A stretch of 64,000 bases of DNA from Branchipolynoe longqiensis (GCA_030323885.1 CM059194.1:26942363-27006362); one strand, 5' to 3'; shown: positions 10,745 to 22,658, counted from the stretch's first letter. Notes: generated from the sequence alone by a model not told the origin. A program made the numbers and translations.

Positions 10745-11070
10745 GTGTTTGTTGGAGTTTTATGTCCTGGCAACATCTAAGGTCATATCAGGACAGGTAC
10801 CGACTTTTGACAGTGCACACTCATGGTGATTTTATAGTGCTGTTCCACTGGGAAATCAGGCTGCCAGCATCATGACCCAATATCCCACTCAGTCACATTA
10901 TCCTGACATTAAACCAACCAGTCCTTGCCCAATCCTATTAATGCAGAGCGTAAGGCTAGGTAGCGACAAGTATCAATTTTCTAAGTCATTGGCTTGACTC
11001 GACCATGAATCAAACTCCCAATCTCCCGCACGGAAAGCCTTCGCTCTACCGATTCGGCCGCCGCGTCCAG
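10745..11070 (-). mobile_element. SINE S1, near full length, Arg-like head
   Basis: - strand tRNA-like head at 11000-11070 (GGCCGAATCGGTAGAGC), full body, then the TTGCCAGGACATAAAACTCC tail. One of the three most complete S1 copies. Confidence 0.8.
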
Positions 11071-11794
11071 TGGAGCGAAGAGGAACCATCAGGTCAATGA
11101 TCCAAAGGTGAAGGTCAATGGGGGGCATAGTGATGGCGCCTAATATAAGTATAGCAGTGGTAATCCAATATAAGGGTAACTCAAGTGTAAATCAAGTTAT
11201 CAACAACAGCAGTCAGGTGGGTGGGTAAAGTCAGTGCTGCACTCAGCTGGCAGGGTAAAAGCGCTGGTGTCGCTGGCAGTCAAATTGGAGTTTGCGGTGA
11301 GTAGCTGGATGGGGGTGCTGCTGAGGCAACTGCCCATTGGTGGAGCCGCGTAGGTGTGGGAAGCGAGGATCTGGTGGGAGTGGGGTGGGTGATGGCTGGT
11401 AGAATAGCTGAGGTGTGTGTCTCCTCCCTGATGAATCAGACGTAATTCTTACGTATTATGAAACCAGTAATTGACAAAGCATTGTCTCCCTGTCTGACTT
11501 ACAGAATAATAAATAACACATCGGGGATGATAATCTTGGTAGAGGTTTTGCTAGCATATTGTCTTGGAGGGAGGTGATGAGAATTTGTAATATAATTTAT
11601 TATATGAATATAAAGTGGCGGTGCCTGCTTTATTATTATTAGTTATTCTGCCACCGCTTGTTTATTTCTTATTTAATATTGAACGAATCGTGTAGGTGTG
11701 TATTTTGCTGTGAAGCCTGGTGCTGGCGCCACCTGTCCCATTTCCGGTGCTTTGATATTGCCGTCATATTATCATTCGCGGAACAATTTTAAAC
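11071..11794. other. No recognisable gene
   Basis: Unique-looking sequence; ATTATTATTAG-type AT repeats at 11580-11645. No supported coding region. Confidence 0.45.
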
Positions 11795-12180
11795 TGAATA
11801 TGAAATATTGTGCCTAGAGCAGGAATTAAATGCACATCTTTTGCTTTCTGGCGTAGTGTGCTAAACATTACATCACCTAGGCTCCTTGATGTCATTACCA
11901 TATCCACGCCCACCTGTCTATGTGGCTCCTTGCCTGCGAGGTTAGTGCAGAACACTACGCTTGTCCCCCCTGGAATTGTAAGTCTTTTAAATGGTTTATG
12001 TCCATAAGTTGTTTAATGCTTACAATTGCCTACATACAGGCAATGCACTTAAAGGTACATAGACAGGGTCAGTTCAACAACTATACAGCACACACAGCTT
12101 GTGTAGGATCCATGTCCAGCAACCAGTGCCATGGCAGGTGGTGAAAATGGAAAATGTTGTGTCTAGAGCAGGAATCGAAT

Positions 12181-12813
12181 CAGAGAGCGTGTATATAAAC
12201 AGATGAGAGGGACAACTCCCATACTAGACCGTGTAACAGCTGCCGACTGTGGCGCTCCAAGTGGTGGTTGTTGAACAGTATATGACACAGCTGTCAAACT
12301 CAAGGCATTGTCAATGGCCGTGAGCAATCTTCGTACAGAAAAAGTGAAATATCTCTAAAACTACACCACATAGAAACAAACTGTTTGGAACACATATAGA
12401 AAACATATTTAACGATGAGACTATATTAAATTCATATGGCTAGGGTTCTGTATTTCTATTAATTTTGAATAAAATACACGTTTTGCACTACACGTACGGC
12501 AAACTCAAGGCATTGTCAATGGCGGTGAGCAATCTTCATACAGAAAAAGTGAAATATCTCTAAAACCACATGACCTAGACACAAACCGCTTGGAACACAT
12601 ATAGAAAACATGTTTACCAAAAGGATTATATTAAATTGATAAGGTTAGGTTTCTGCATTTCTATTAATTTTGAATAAAAACAAATGTTTTGCACTGCACG
12701 TACCGTCAAACTCAAAGCTTGTTCAACATTAACCGCCAGGAACGCCACTGTAGCCTGTGTTACCGATTTTCGCAGGAGTTGTCCCTCTCATCTGTTTATA
12801 TACACGCTCTCTG
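12181..12813. mobile_element. hAT-like MITE, 633 bp
   Basis: Perfect inverted ends of at least 39 bp starting CAGAGAGCGTGTATATAAAC. ATCGAAT is duplicated on both sides (12174-12180 and 12814-12820), and the interrupted tRNA-like box B reads through once the insert is ignored. CAG... ends with a 7-8 bp duplication fit the hAT superfamily. There is no transposase. A fragment of the same end sits at 50266. Confidence 0.75.
12293..12706 (+). repeat. 206-bp tandem duplication inside the hAT-like MITE
   Basis: Two head-to-tail copies start at 12293 and 12498 (CAAACTCAAGGCATTGTCAA). They differ by roughly one base in ten. A third copy begins at 12705 and stops after about 15 bases. Confidence 0.85.
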
Positions 12814-12861
12814 ATCGAATCTACATCTTCTGTATTCTGGACCAGTGTGCTAAATATTACA

Positions 12862-13017
12862 TTAATCTTGCATGTTTACACTTCAAATAACTCTGAAGCT
12901 AGTAATTTTAAAGCAGCCTTAACTCACACTAAAGCAAGGTAGATTACAATGATCAAAGTAATATATTTATCTCGGAAAATGACAGAAACTCAAAACCATC
13001 GGACTATGCAACTTTAA
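12862..13017 (+). mobile_element. Right half of TTAA-flanked fold-back MITE
   Basis: Ends CCATCGGACTATGCAACTTTAA, the right terminus of the family. The left half is absent, and it abuts the S2 repeat. Confidence 0.6.
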
Positions 13018-13227
13018 AATGAGTGATACCCAATATGGGTTTGTCCATCTGGAAGTGTTGACCAGTGTGTCTGTCCTTCCCTGTTTTAGCCCTATTGTGG
13101 TAAGAACTGGGTGGTCTTTCCTGTCTGTATTATTGATTCCTTCCATAAGAAAATGGGAGACAAGACACGAGCTTGGGTTAAGCCTAACACTCTTACTGGC
13201 TCTTAAGACCTTACTGTTTACATGTTA

Positions 13228-13588
13228 TTAAAGCTGCATAGTCCGATGAAGCATAAACTTTTCAAGGCCAAAAGCACTTACCAAGATTTTATTTTACATA
13301 TCTATTTTAGATACTGGTGCACTTATTAAGCATTTGTTGCCACATAGAAGGGAATACTGAGTCAATTTAACAGAACCTGTTACTGCAGAAGCCTATGGTT
13401 TCAGGATGTTGGCATGCTTGCCAAAATTAATTTAGCATGTTTGCACTTCAAATATTTCAAAAGTTAGTCATTTAAAATAAAAGTTATATAAAACTAACAA
13501 GCAAGGTAGACAAGGTATAACAATCAATTTCATATATCTATCTCAGAAAATGATAGAAATTCAAAAACCATCGAACTACGCAACTCTA
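13228..13588 (+). mobile_element. TTAA-flanked fold-back MITE, complete (361 bp)
   Basis: Starts TTAAAGCTGCATAGTCCGAT and ends with its near-complement CATCGAACTACGCAACT. A small palindrome TGGCATGCTTGCCA sits in the middle. No coding capacity. Confidence 0.7.
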
Positions 13589-14239
13589 TAGCAAAATCGA
13601 TAGAGGAATGGGAAGGCGGTAGGGGTGTGTGAGGCGCCACCTATAGGGAAGGAGGAGAAATAGGGTAGCTGTTTGGTAGCAGACCTCCTGCTCTCCCAGC
13701 TGCACCCTGCCTCCAGTAACCCAAACAACAAAGGAACACATAATACAGGGTTTACATGAGTAGTAGACAGCGACAATAGGAGCATAATAACAAAACAGGA
13801 TAATTACATACATATTAATATTTGCATAATTCCTTTATACTTCACATAATGACTGTAAAGACCAGGCAGCTTGCCTGCTAATGGGCCCCTGTCGTGTGAG
13901 TGGGTCATTTTGGTGAGTAGTATGTAGAGAATGCTTTGCGGTTGGAGGGATGTGTGTGCCAGTGGGGACTTGGTGAGTGGGTGGGTGAGTGGGTGGGAGC
14001 GGTATTACTGGTGTCTGCCTTTGTCAGTTTCATCAGCTGTGGGTGTAATAGGATATATGCATGGAGATAGGGGCCTGGCATGACAGTATGTGTGTGTGTG
14101 GGGGGGGGGGAGGATAGGGATAGATACCAGGAGTGTCGGTGCGTGGGGGAGGAGGGGGGGAGGTATTGAGGGATAGGGATATAGATCACACTTGTCAGTG
14201 TGTGAGGGTAGGGGGAATAGGGGGGGGGGGGGTTATGGG
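13589..14239. other. Low-complexity and repeat sequence
   Basis: 13970-14062 repeats 9535-9649. Between 14090 and 14235 are G runs and GGGGATAGGGATA-type near-repeats. Frames found here are artefacts of this composition. Confidence 0.5.
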
Positions 14240-14900
14240 AGGTGGTAGTTTACACTGATCTCTCAAGAAAGGAGGCACATAGACAGGTATGCATGGATAG
14301 GGTGTTTGCATCAGGGAGCCTATGTAGTGTAATGTTGATATGCTTTTACCTTTTATTTTTCTATTTATTATTTCTATGGTATAAGCAATGTATCTGTGTT
14401 ATTTTTAAATGGGGAAAGCACCTCATAAGTATTGTACTTCTGCTTTCTTTTTTTTTTCATGTGAAAAAGATACTGATATAAATGGATAGCACACAAACCC
14501 AGAATGTCAAGAAGTGTGGTGCAATATTTCCTCTTTTCATCATCAACCACTGACATTGGAGACCAGGATCCTGCACAAGTTGTGCACTGTGTAGTTGTTG
14601 AACCTACAGTGTGTATGTGTATATGTAAGTTCATTATCTATATCTGTATGTAATTGTAAGCATTAAGGATTAAATGATTTGTGGCCAAAAAACATTTTAA
14701 AGACTTACAATTCCCATGAGGACAACCTTAGTAGTCTGCACTGATTTCACAGGCAAGGAACAACATAGATAGGTAGGCGTGGCATAGACAGGGTGATTGC
14801 ATCAGGGAGCCAAGGTAGTGTAATGGTTAGCACGTTAGCCCCGGAATGGCAAGAGCTGTGGGTTCGAATCCTGCTCTAGGCGAAATATTTCCCACAGGGA
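14240..14900 (+). mobile_element. tRNA-box repeat (family S2), two units in tandem
   Basis: Order: linker (14240-14315), tRNA-like unit split by a 120-bp insertion (14316-14349 and 14471-14525), tail (14530-14650), second linker (14660-14805), second tRNA-like unit (14806-14886). The second unit is the clearest: box A TAGTGTAATGGTTAGCACG and box B GGGTTCGAATCCTGC, closed by CTAGGC pairing with the 5' GCC-AAGG side. The end is GCGAAATATTTCCC. Confidence 0.7.
14350..14470 (+). repeat. Insert shared with 34990-35110 (opposite strand)
   Basis: GGGGAAAGCACCTCATAAGT and TTGTACTTCTGCTTTC match the reverse complement of 35030-35085. It interrupts the first tRNA-like unit of the S2 repeat. Confidence 0.65.
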
Positions 14901-16313
14901 TAGATTACGCCCATGCCAGTGTGAGGAGGAGGGGGGGGGGGGGTGTTGAGACATAGGGATATATATACAATATTTTATATGTATGTGAAGTGGGCAAGAC
15001 TACTCGTCCTGTGGCAATTGCAGGCTTGGGCCGATTAGCCCGCATTCAGAAATGTGGGCTACTCACCGAGACAGACACGCATTTGCCACCATTTGCGGGG
15101 CCCGGTTCCCTGCTGTAACACATTGCTAGGAGACGTCAATTGTGACTTTCCTAGCAACGGTGGAAGGTCGAGCGCTCAGGCTCAGACCCATCAAACGTGT
15201 TTTTGCACGCTCTGATGTTTTAGACGAGATTTAGGCCTTTATTGTCAGAATTCGGAAGAGTTTTAAAGTAAATATGATGGCAAGGGACATATTGATGAGT
15301 ATTCATTCATATTAGACAACTGGATTGTATTATGAGGGTAAGAATAAAGCCATGAGCTCTTAAAAAGTGATTGGAACGTTCCTTGCATTCTTGACTATTC
15401 TCCAGTCTTTATGTATATTAACTGCTATGGTCAACTTGACAGTGATATTCTATTGTTTTATATGTAATTAAGGGCCTTCTGCCTGACAGGCCTTATGCAG
15501 CCGATCCACCCTTCTGTGGGGATATTAATAGACATATTAACAGAATTAATGTAGTGATATTTGGCTGAAAATAAGACATTAACGTAGGCTGACTATCAGT
15601 GACAGAGGCAGCACCACAGGGAGTGTCTGTTTGTTCTGGATTAATTCAAGTATCTTAACTCACACCGAATGGTAGGGAGGAGAGCCAGTTAGTTGAAATA
15701 ATAAGTAAATGCTTTGTTATATAAATGCAGGGAGGGACAAAACCGTATTTCTATGATACTCTGGCTGTCCGCCCTTAGCCCGGGGATTACACCGACGGAG
15801 GAGGTCTACCTGCAGACGGGACGAGAGGCGGCGGTGGCCTGCAGCAGGCCCAGGAAATTCACATGGAAATAATTATATAAATTAACACGTAGGCTCGCCT
15901 TAGGCAGGGGCGAAATAGCCGAACGGTTAAATATATATACTAGATTTGAGACTCTATTATAAAAGTGAATGAATGTAACATGATATGGCCAGAAGACAAG
16001 TGCCTCGGCACTGAAAAAAAATACCTTTATTCGTTGAATAAAATTATCATTTACCAACAACAACAAAACTATGCCTCAACACCTCCGTCCTCCACCGCAC
16101 ATTAACATGCATAGGAAAAGTGGGGTGGGAGTGCGGGAGGGGTGGGAGGCGGAAGGGGTAGAGGGAATGATGTTAACAAGGAGTTGATGTGAGGCAAGCG
16201 AAACGGGAAGATCAGCACTCTGTACCATCCTCACCATAATCCTGGGATCAGGTGGTTCAGTTCTGATTATATCCCCTCTCCCCAGCACATCCCAGCCCAT
16301 CCCACTGCCTCAT
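14901..16313. other. Mostly unique sequence, possible host non-coding DNA
   Basis: Apart from a G run at 14930-14942 I see no known repeat between about 15000 and 15900, one of the few such stretches in the window. It has no long frame with protein-like composition. 15950-16060 may be a retroposon fragment (CCAGAAGACAAGTGCCTCGG resembles 17590-17605 in reverse). Confidence 0.45.
15122..15158. promoter_or_regulatory. Inverted X-box-like half sites around GACGTC
   Basis: TTGCTAGGA and its exact complement TCCTAGCAA are spaced by 17 bp that contain GACGTC. CCTAGCAAC resembles the 3' half of the RFX X-box, and GACGTC resembles a CRE core. Only the symmetry is seen; promoter function is inference. 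Confidence 0.25.
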
Positions 16314-16828
16314 CCCGGTGTAACGATTTCAATTTCCCCCCTTTCCAAGTTCCCCCCCGGGAATCTGAAAACGTTTTTAATTTCCCTCCCATGAAATTGA
16401 AAACTTTTTCAGATTTCCATGAGGGAAATTAAAAACAGTTTTCAGATTCCTCCCTCTATTTTCAAATTCCCCCCTCCAGGAATTTAAAATTTTCTAAAAA
16501 ATGTTAAACGTTTTAAAATTCAGACCTATAATATTTTTTTCTTAGCCATCTTGAAGACTTTTTGTATCATTTGGGGTGAAATATGTTTTGTTGTACTAGT
16601 AATAATGTCCATTATGCTATTCTCTGTGTATTATTATATTTGTCATGAAAAAAATTATAATAAATATAAAAAATAAAGAGAATTCTCCAAAAATGGGGGA
16701 AGGCAAAGTTAAAACGAGGGAGGGAAAACGAAAACGTTTTCAAATTCCCGTGGGATGAATTTGAAAACGTTTTCAAGTTCCCATGGGGGAACTTGAATCA
16801 GGGGGGAATTTGAAATCTCTACACCGGG
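16314..16828. mobile_element. MITE with CCCGGTGTA ends, 515 bp
   Basis: Left end CCCGGTGTAACGATTTCAAT, right end its near-complement ATTTGAAATCTCTACACCGGG. The interior repeats AAAACGTTTTCAAATTCCC in both orientations, giving several fold-back arms. The flanks share only AT, so the superfamily is undetermined. Confidence 0.7.
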
Positions 16829-17084
16829 ATCTCGGCTGTAATCTAGGGGGATGCGACGCGTGGTATTCATGAGGATTGAGGGGCGAATGATGGGCACCTA
16901 TATAGGCGTAAATCACCCGGTACGCCTCGACGGGTGGGGCATAGGGTGAGGGATGCGTGGTTGATGGATGCTGTGTAGGCGAGGAATGTGTGAATGTGTA
17001 ATGCCGGTGCCGCCATTGGATTGACGGATTAAAGTATGGCGCACACTAGCCGATAATGTTGCGGGGTGATGAAAATGGGAAATA

Positions 17085-17345
17085 TTGCGCTTAGAGAAGG
17101 TTTCAAACCCACATTTCTTGCCATTCCAGGGATAGCATATTAATTAATGATTACACTACCCAGGTTCCCTGGTGCAATCAGCCTATCCACGTCTACCTGT
17201 CTATGTGGCTCCTTGTCTGAGAGGTTAGCGCAGAGTGCTACACGTGTCGTCCAGGAATTGTAAGTTTTTTAAATGTCATACGGCCATAAGTCATTTATTG
17301 ATGTAATGCTTACAATTAATTACATACAATGCGCGTACATATTAC
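17085..17345 (-). mobile_element. tRNA-box repeat (family S2)
   Basis: On the - strand: short tail piece, ACTTACAATTCC linker start, linker, tRNA-like unit (17170-17095) and the GCGCAATATTTCCCATTTTC end. The tail piece precedes the linker as in the tandem copies. Confidence 0.65.
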
Positions 17346-17997
17346 AAACTGGGAATGAGAGGAGTTCACGGCATGCTTCTATTCATAAAGGCACTACACA
17401 GTTTGAAGCTGATCGTATATCTCAAAATAAGCAAAAGCATCAGCAGAAAAAAAGAGTCTCCTTCATCTACCTGACTCTCTGACAGCAGCTACACATGCAT
17501 CTCTAACATGCTACTGTACTTTCTTTCTTTCTTTTTTTTTGGTAAAGTATTTATTCATCTGAATATGACATTTGTCAGCGCCGGAGCACTGGTCTTCTGG
17601 CCATCTTACTATTGGAATTGACAGTCTATATAATCTAAGTTTGTTCAGTGCTGTATTAGTCACAGCACCGATCCTGTATAATTAAGGGAGTGGCTCCTGC
17701 TGTATAATGTAGAGCACCAGTCACTGCGGTTCATGCAAAAATGGGGAGCAGCACCGAGTAGAAGATGTATACTCGGGGCAACTCAAACAATTGTTGTGGG
17801 TTACATTTTTTCTCTTATAAAACAAGCTAAGTTTATAGTTGACAAGACATTTCGTCTCTCTTATGTAATGTTCAACATACGTGCATTGTATGTTCAACAT
17901 TCCTAGCATAGATTGGACCTATTGGTCATCGACGAGTTCACAACAAATGATGAGTTGCTGTCATCATCGCCACCAATGGACAACAAAGACGATTTTG
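17346..17997. other. No recognisable gene
   Basis: 17520-17540 is a TTTC/T run. 17570-17720 has a repeat-like GAGCACTGGTCTTCTGGCC and direct repeats of AGCACC. A short palindrome around ATGTTCAACATACGTGCATTG at 17868-17903 repeats ATGTTCAACAT. No supported gene. Confidence 0.4.
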
Positions 17998-18299
17998 TTT
18001 GTTTGTTGTTGTTTTACGTTCTAGCAACATCTAAGGTCAAATCAGGACGGGTACCGACTTGTGACAGTGCGCACTCATGGCGACTTTATAGTGCTGCCCC
18101 ACTGGAAGACCAGGCCGCCAGCACCATGACCTGATATCCTAACATTAGATAGTGTACACCTAACATTAGATAGTGTATACCTAACATTAGGTCGTGTACA
18201 CCTAACATTAGATAGTGTACATCTAACATTCCCGTATCTGTTTGTTTTGTTTGTTGTTGTTTTACGTCCTAGCAACATCTAAGGTCATATCAGGACGGG
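17998..18299 (-). mobile_element. Two S1 SINE 3' fragments flanking a 21-bp tandem repeat
   Basis: 17998-18140 and 18237-18299 both carry the S1 tail (on + strand TTTTACGTYCTAGCAACATC). Between them, 18153-18232 is four copies of a 21-bp unit (CCTAACATTAGATAGTGTACA). The second fragment ends at TCAGGACGGG. Confidence 0.65.
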
Positions 18300-18425
18300 G
18301 CATATTATCTAGCTAGCACTAGGCAGTTAAACATGTGCTGGTGTAGAAGGTTAGATTTGCCCCGTATGTCTTGCCTCCCGCAATAACATAGCGAAATGAA
18401 CCTGTCCCATGGTAATGATATAGTG

Positions 18426-20075
18426 TGTACTAGGTTACTGATAGGCCCAACACTGAACTGGGTTACTGATAGGCCCAACACTGTACTAGTTACTGATAGC
18501 CCCAACCCTGTACTAGGTTACTGATAGGCCCAACACTGTACTAGGTTACTGATAGGCCCAACACTGCACTGGGTTACTGATAGGCCCAACACTGTACTAG
18601 TTACTGATAGCCCCAACACTGTACTAGTTACTGATAGGCCCAACACTGTACTAGTTACTGATAGCCCCAACCCTGTACTAGGTTACTGATAGGCCCAACA
18701 CTGTACTAGGTTACTGATAGGCCCAACACTGTACTAGGTTACTGATAGGCCCAACACTGTACTAGGTTACTGATAGGCCCAACACTGTACTAGGTTACTG
18801 ATAGGCCCAACACTGTACTAGGTTACTGATAGGCCCAACACTGTACTAGGTTATGGGGTGTCTGATAGGCCACACTGTACTAGTTATGATAGCCCAACCT
18901 GTACTAGGTTACTGATAGGCCCAACACTGTACTAGGTTACTGATAGGCCCAACACTGTACTAGGTTACTGATAGGCCCAACACTGTACTAGGTTACTGAT
19001 AGGCCAAACACTGTACTAGGTTACTGATAGGCCCAACACTGTACTAGGTTACTGATAGGCCCAACACTGTACTAGGTTACTGATAGCCCCAACACTGTAC
19101 TAGTTACTGATAGCACCAACCCTGTACTAGGTTACTGATAGGTCCAACACTGTACTAGGTTACTGATAGGCCCAACACTGTACTAGGTTACTGATAGGCC
19201 CAACACTGAACTAGTTACTGATAGGCCAAACACTGTACTAGGTTACTGACAGGCCGAACACTGTACTAGATTACTGATAGGCCAAACGCTGTACTAGGTT
19301 ACTGATAGGCCCAGCACTGTACTAGGTTACTGATAGGCCCAACACTGTACTAGGTTACTGATAGCCCCAACACTGTACTAGTTACTGATAGCACCAACCC
19401 TGTACTAGGTTACTGATAGGTCCAACACTGTACTAGGTTACTGATAGGCCCAACACTGTACTAGGTTACTGATAGGCCCAACACTGAACTAGTTACTGAT
19501 AGGCCAAACACTGTACTAGGTTACTGATAGGCCCAACACTGAACTGGGTTACTGAAAGGCCCAACACTGTACTAGTTCACTGATAGGCCCAACACTGCAC
19601 GAGGTTACTGATAGGCCTAACACTGTACTAGGTTACTGATAGCCCCAACACTGAACTAGGTTACTGATAGCCCCAACACTGTACTAGTTACTGATAGCCC
19701 CAACCCTGTACTAGGTTACTGATAGGCCCAACACTGTACTAGGTTACTGATAGGCCCAACACTGTACTAGTTAGTGATAGGCCCAACACTGAACTAGTTA
19801 CTGATAGGCCCAACACTGTACTAGGTCACTGATAGGCCCAACACTGCACTAGGTTACTGATAGGCCTAACACTGTACTAGGTTACTGATAGGCCCAACAC
19901 TGAACTGGGTTACTGATAGGCCCAACACTGTACTAGGTTACTGATAGGCCCAACACTGTACTAGTTACTGATAGCCCCAACACTGTACTAGGTCACTGAT
20001 AGGCCCAACACTGCACTAGGTTACTGATAGGCCCAGCACTGTACTAGGTTACTGATAGGCCCAACACTGTACTAG
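18426..20075 (+). repeat. 28-bp satellite array, about 60 units
   Basis: Unit GGTTACTGATAGGCCCAACA followed by CTGTACTA. Variants with AGCCCC, CCAAAC or a missing GG recur in a patterned order, including a block of about 145 bp near 19080 repeated near 19350. One further unit survives at 20660-20680 beyond a solo LTR. Confidence 0.95.
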
Positions 20076-20659
20076 TGTAAAATATTCTGATAAAACACAT
20101 TGGTGGGGAATGCAAATGGTCTATAATGGAATACAAATGGTCGATTAATGTAAAGGGTATATAGTGCCAGGTGCATGAATGTATTTATGTAGTTGCTGGT
20201 GATCCTTTACTTATGGTCAATAGTCATTGTGTATTAGGTAGATAGTGTGAAGGAGGCACAAGTGATAGTGTGTAAGGGGCCTTTGGAGCTCTACTCACTA
20301 CCCCCTCCCCCTCCCCCCCCCCCCCCCAACTGTTAGTAACGGATCACCACATACATTGCTCAGGCAGGTGGTGGCCAGGCAGCCCCACCACATGGTGGTG
20401 GTGGGCAGATCACGGTAGCCATGGTGACACAAGAATGCTTACTGTTCATTGGTGGAACTATAAATGCTTGTTGCTCATTGGAGAAGATGGTCAGGTGGTA
20501 TGCCATACCAGATCTATGTACCACTAAATAATAATAAACCTGAGGGTACAAGCTCTCACTCTACTTTCATTCTTTATACTCTTCCTTTCTCTTCTTGCCT
20601 ATATCGATTTCATTATAGCCTGCCTACACAACCCACAGATTCCGGCTGAGGACTTTACA
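20076..20659 (+). mobile_element. Solo LTR (584 bp), family L2, copy 1
   Basis: Begins TGTAAAATATTCTGATAAAA and ends GAGGACTTTACA, flanked by CTAG duplicates (20072-20075 and 20660-20663) inside the 28-bp satellite. AATAATAAACC near 20530 can serve as a poly-A signal. A reverse copy lies at 54273-54768. Confidence 0.75.
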
Positions 20660-20680
20660 CTAGGTTACTGATAGGCCCAT

Positions 20681-21440
20681 GTTAACGTCTCCTACTCACC
20701 AAACCGCTGGCAACGTTTACACGATTTAATCTTGGATCTGAACTCGGTATGCTCCACATAGGGAATGTCGTCGGGTGTGCGCCTACCTTGAAATGGGTCG
20801 TTGAGAGTTGCGTGTTGACAGCAAGGCTCACATAGATAAAGGATTCACCCGGTACTCGCAGTACACAGGTGAAGACCAGCCTTATATAAAAACGGTAAAA
20901 AAATCGGGCTAATGAACTGAGTTCACAATCTAAGAAGCAACATTTATTCTTTGTATATGTCTTCATGTTTACCCGCTAACTTTGAGTTGAAAAATATAAT
21001 AAAATATCTAGTTTAATAAGATTTAAAAGTGAAATCGACGGCGTTCTAGCGCCGCCATCTTGTCTTTTTGCATTCTCGCACATTTCACCAACTCTATGCC
21101 TATATATGTAGCCATTTGATCCTGGAAGCACAGTTTCTACTTCATGTTCCATACTAAAGTTATTTTCGCCCGTATTTACACTACGTTGTCGTTCACCCGT
21201 GTACTAGAAGGGTGAATCTTTTATCTAGGCTCACATTGCTCGTATAGGCCTATATATACATACTGATTGACCCATATATGCCCTGGGGCTTCCCCGGAAC
21301 GCCAGGAAGCGCCACTCGGCGGTACGAGCAGGAACACTACCCAGTAACACTCACCACCACCCAACAATCGCCACAAACCGACACCATGTCCCGCTGTCGG
21401 CCACAACCCACATGCACTCACACTATTACACACTAAAATC
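20681..21440. other. No recognisable gene
   Basis: Unique-looking sequence between satellites. Frames here are short and lack recognisable motifs; host non-coding DNA is possible. Confidence 0.4.
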
Positions 21441-22658
21441 TGACCAATAATATTGGTTCTTCCACTGACGTCAGAGGGCGGGTTGGTGGTGGGAATCCTC
21501 TATAAGACCTATTTCACACAGCACGCTGCACCCTAAGCTGCTACCAACAACATTAATTCTTCCGCTGATGTCAGAGGGCGGGTTGGTGGTGGGAATCCTC
21601 TATAAGCCCTATTTCACACAGCACGCTGCATCCTAAGCAGCTACCAACAACATTAATTCTTCCACTGACGTCAGAGGGTACATTGTTGGTGGAAATCCTC
21701 TATAAGCCCTATTTCACACAGCACGCTGCATCCTAAGCTGCTACCAACAATATTAATTCTTCCACTGACATCAGAGGGTAGGTTGTTGGTGGGAATCCTC
21801 TATAAGACCAATTTCACACAGCACGCTGCATCCTAAGCTGCCACCAACAACATTGGTTCTTCCGCTGATGTCAGAGGGCGGACTGCTGGTGGAAATCCTC
21901 TATAAGTCCAATTTCACACAGCACGCTGCATCCTAAGCTGCCACCAACAACATTGGTTCTTCCACTGACGTCAGAGGGCGGGTTGTTTGTGGAAATCCTC
22001 TATAAGACCAATTTCATACAGCACGCTGCATCCTAAGCTGCTACCAACAATATTAATTCTTCCACTGACGTCAGATGGTAGATTGTTGGTGGGAATCCTC
22101 TATAAGAGCAATTTCACACAGCACACTGCACCCTAAGTTGCTACCAACAACATTGGTTCTTCCACTGACGTCAGAGGGTAGATTGGTGGTGGGAATCCTC
22201 TATAAGACCTATTTCACACAGCACGCTGCACCCTAAGTTGCTACCAACAACATTGGTTCTTCCACTGACGTCAGAGGGTAGATTGTTGGTGGGAATCCTC
22301 TATGAGACCTATTTCACACAGCATGCTGCATCCTAAGCAGCTACCAACAACATTGGTTCTTCCACTGATGTCAGAGGGCGGATTGTTGGTGGGAATCCTC
22401 TATAAGACCTATTTCACACAGCACGCTGCATCCTAAGCAGCTACCAACAACATTGGTTCTTCCACTGATGTCAGAGGGCGGATTGTTGGTGGGAATCCTC
22501 TATAAGACCTATTTCACACAGCACGCTGCATCCTAAGCTGCCACCAACAACATTGGTTCTTCTGTTGACGTCAGAGGGTAGATTGGTGGTGGGAATCCTC
22601 TATAAGACCTATTTCACACAGCATGCTGCATCCTAAGCTGCTACCAACAATATTAATT

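Larger units (their letters stand above)
11795..12860 (-). mobile_element. tRNA-box repeat (family S2), two tRNA units in tandem, split by a MITE
   Basis: On the - strand: tRNA-like unit (12860-12814 joined across a MITE to 12180-12155), tail (12155-12020), linker (12010-11890), then a second tRNA-like unit (11885-11815) ending GCACAATATTTCATATTC. Each tRNA-like unit carries a TAGTGTAATGG-like box A and a GGTTCGAATCC-like box B. The same permuted order occurs at 14240-14900 and 51186-51520. Confidence 0.65.

Noticed and set aside
11425..11470. Hammerhead ribozyme (CTGATGA ... GAAAC with an 11-bp hairpin)
   Set aside because: Stem II has mismatches next to the core, no stem I or NUH site is found, and the sequence is not repeated.
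14806..14886. Functional tRNA gene
   Set aside because: Box A and B are good, but the anticodon arm is poor and the unit recurs in at least seven repeat copies.
18426..20680. CRISPR-like array (regular 28-bp repeats)
   Set aside because: No unique spacers, units are head to tail, and the context is eukaryotic.
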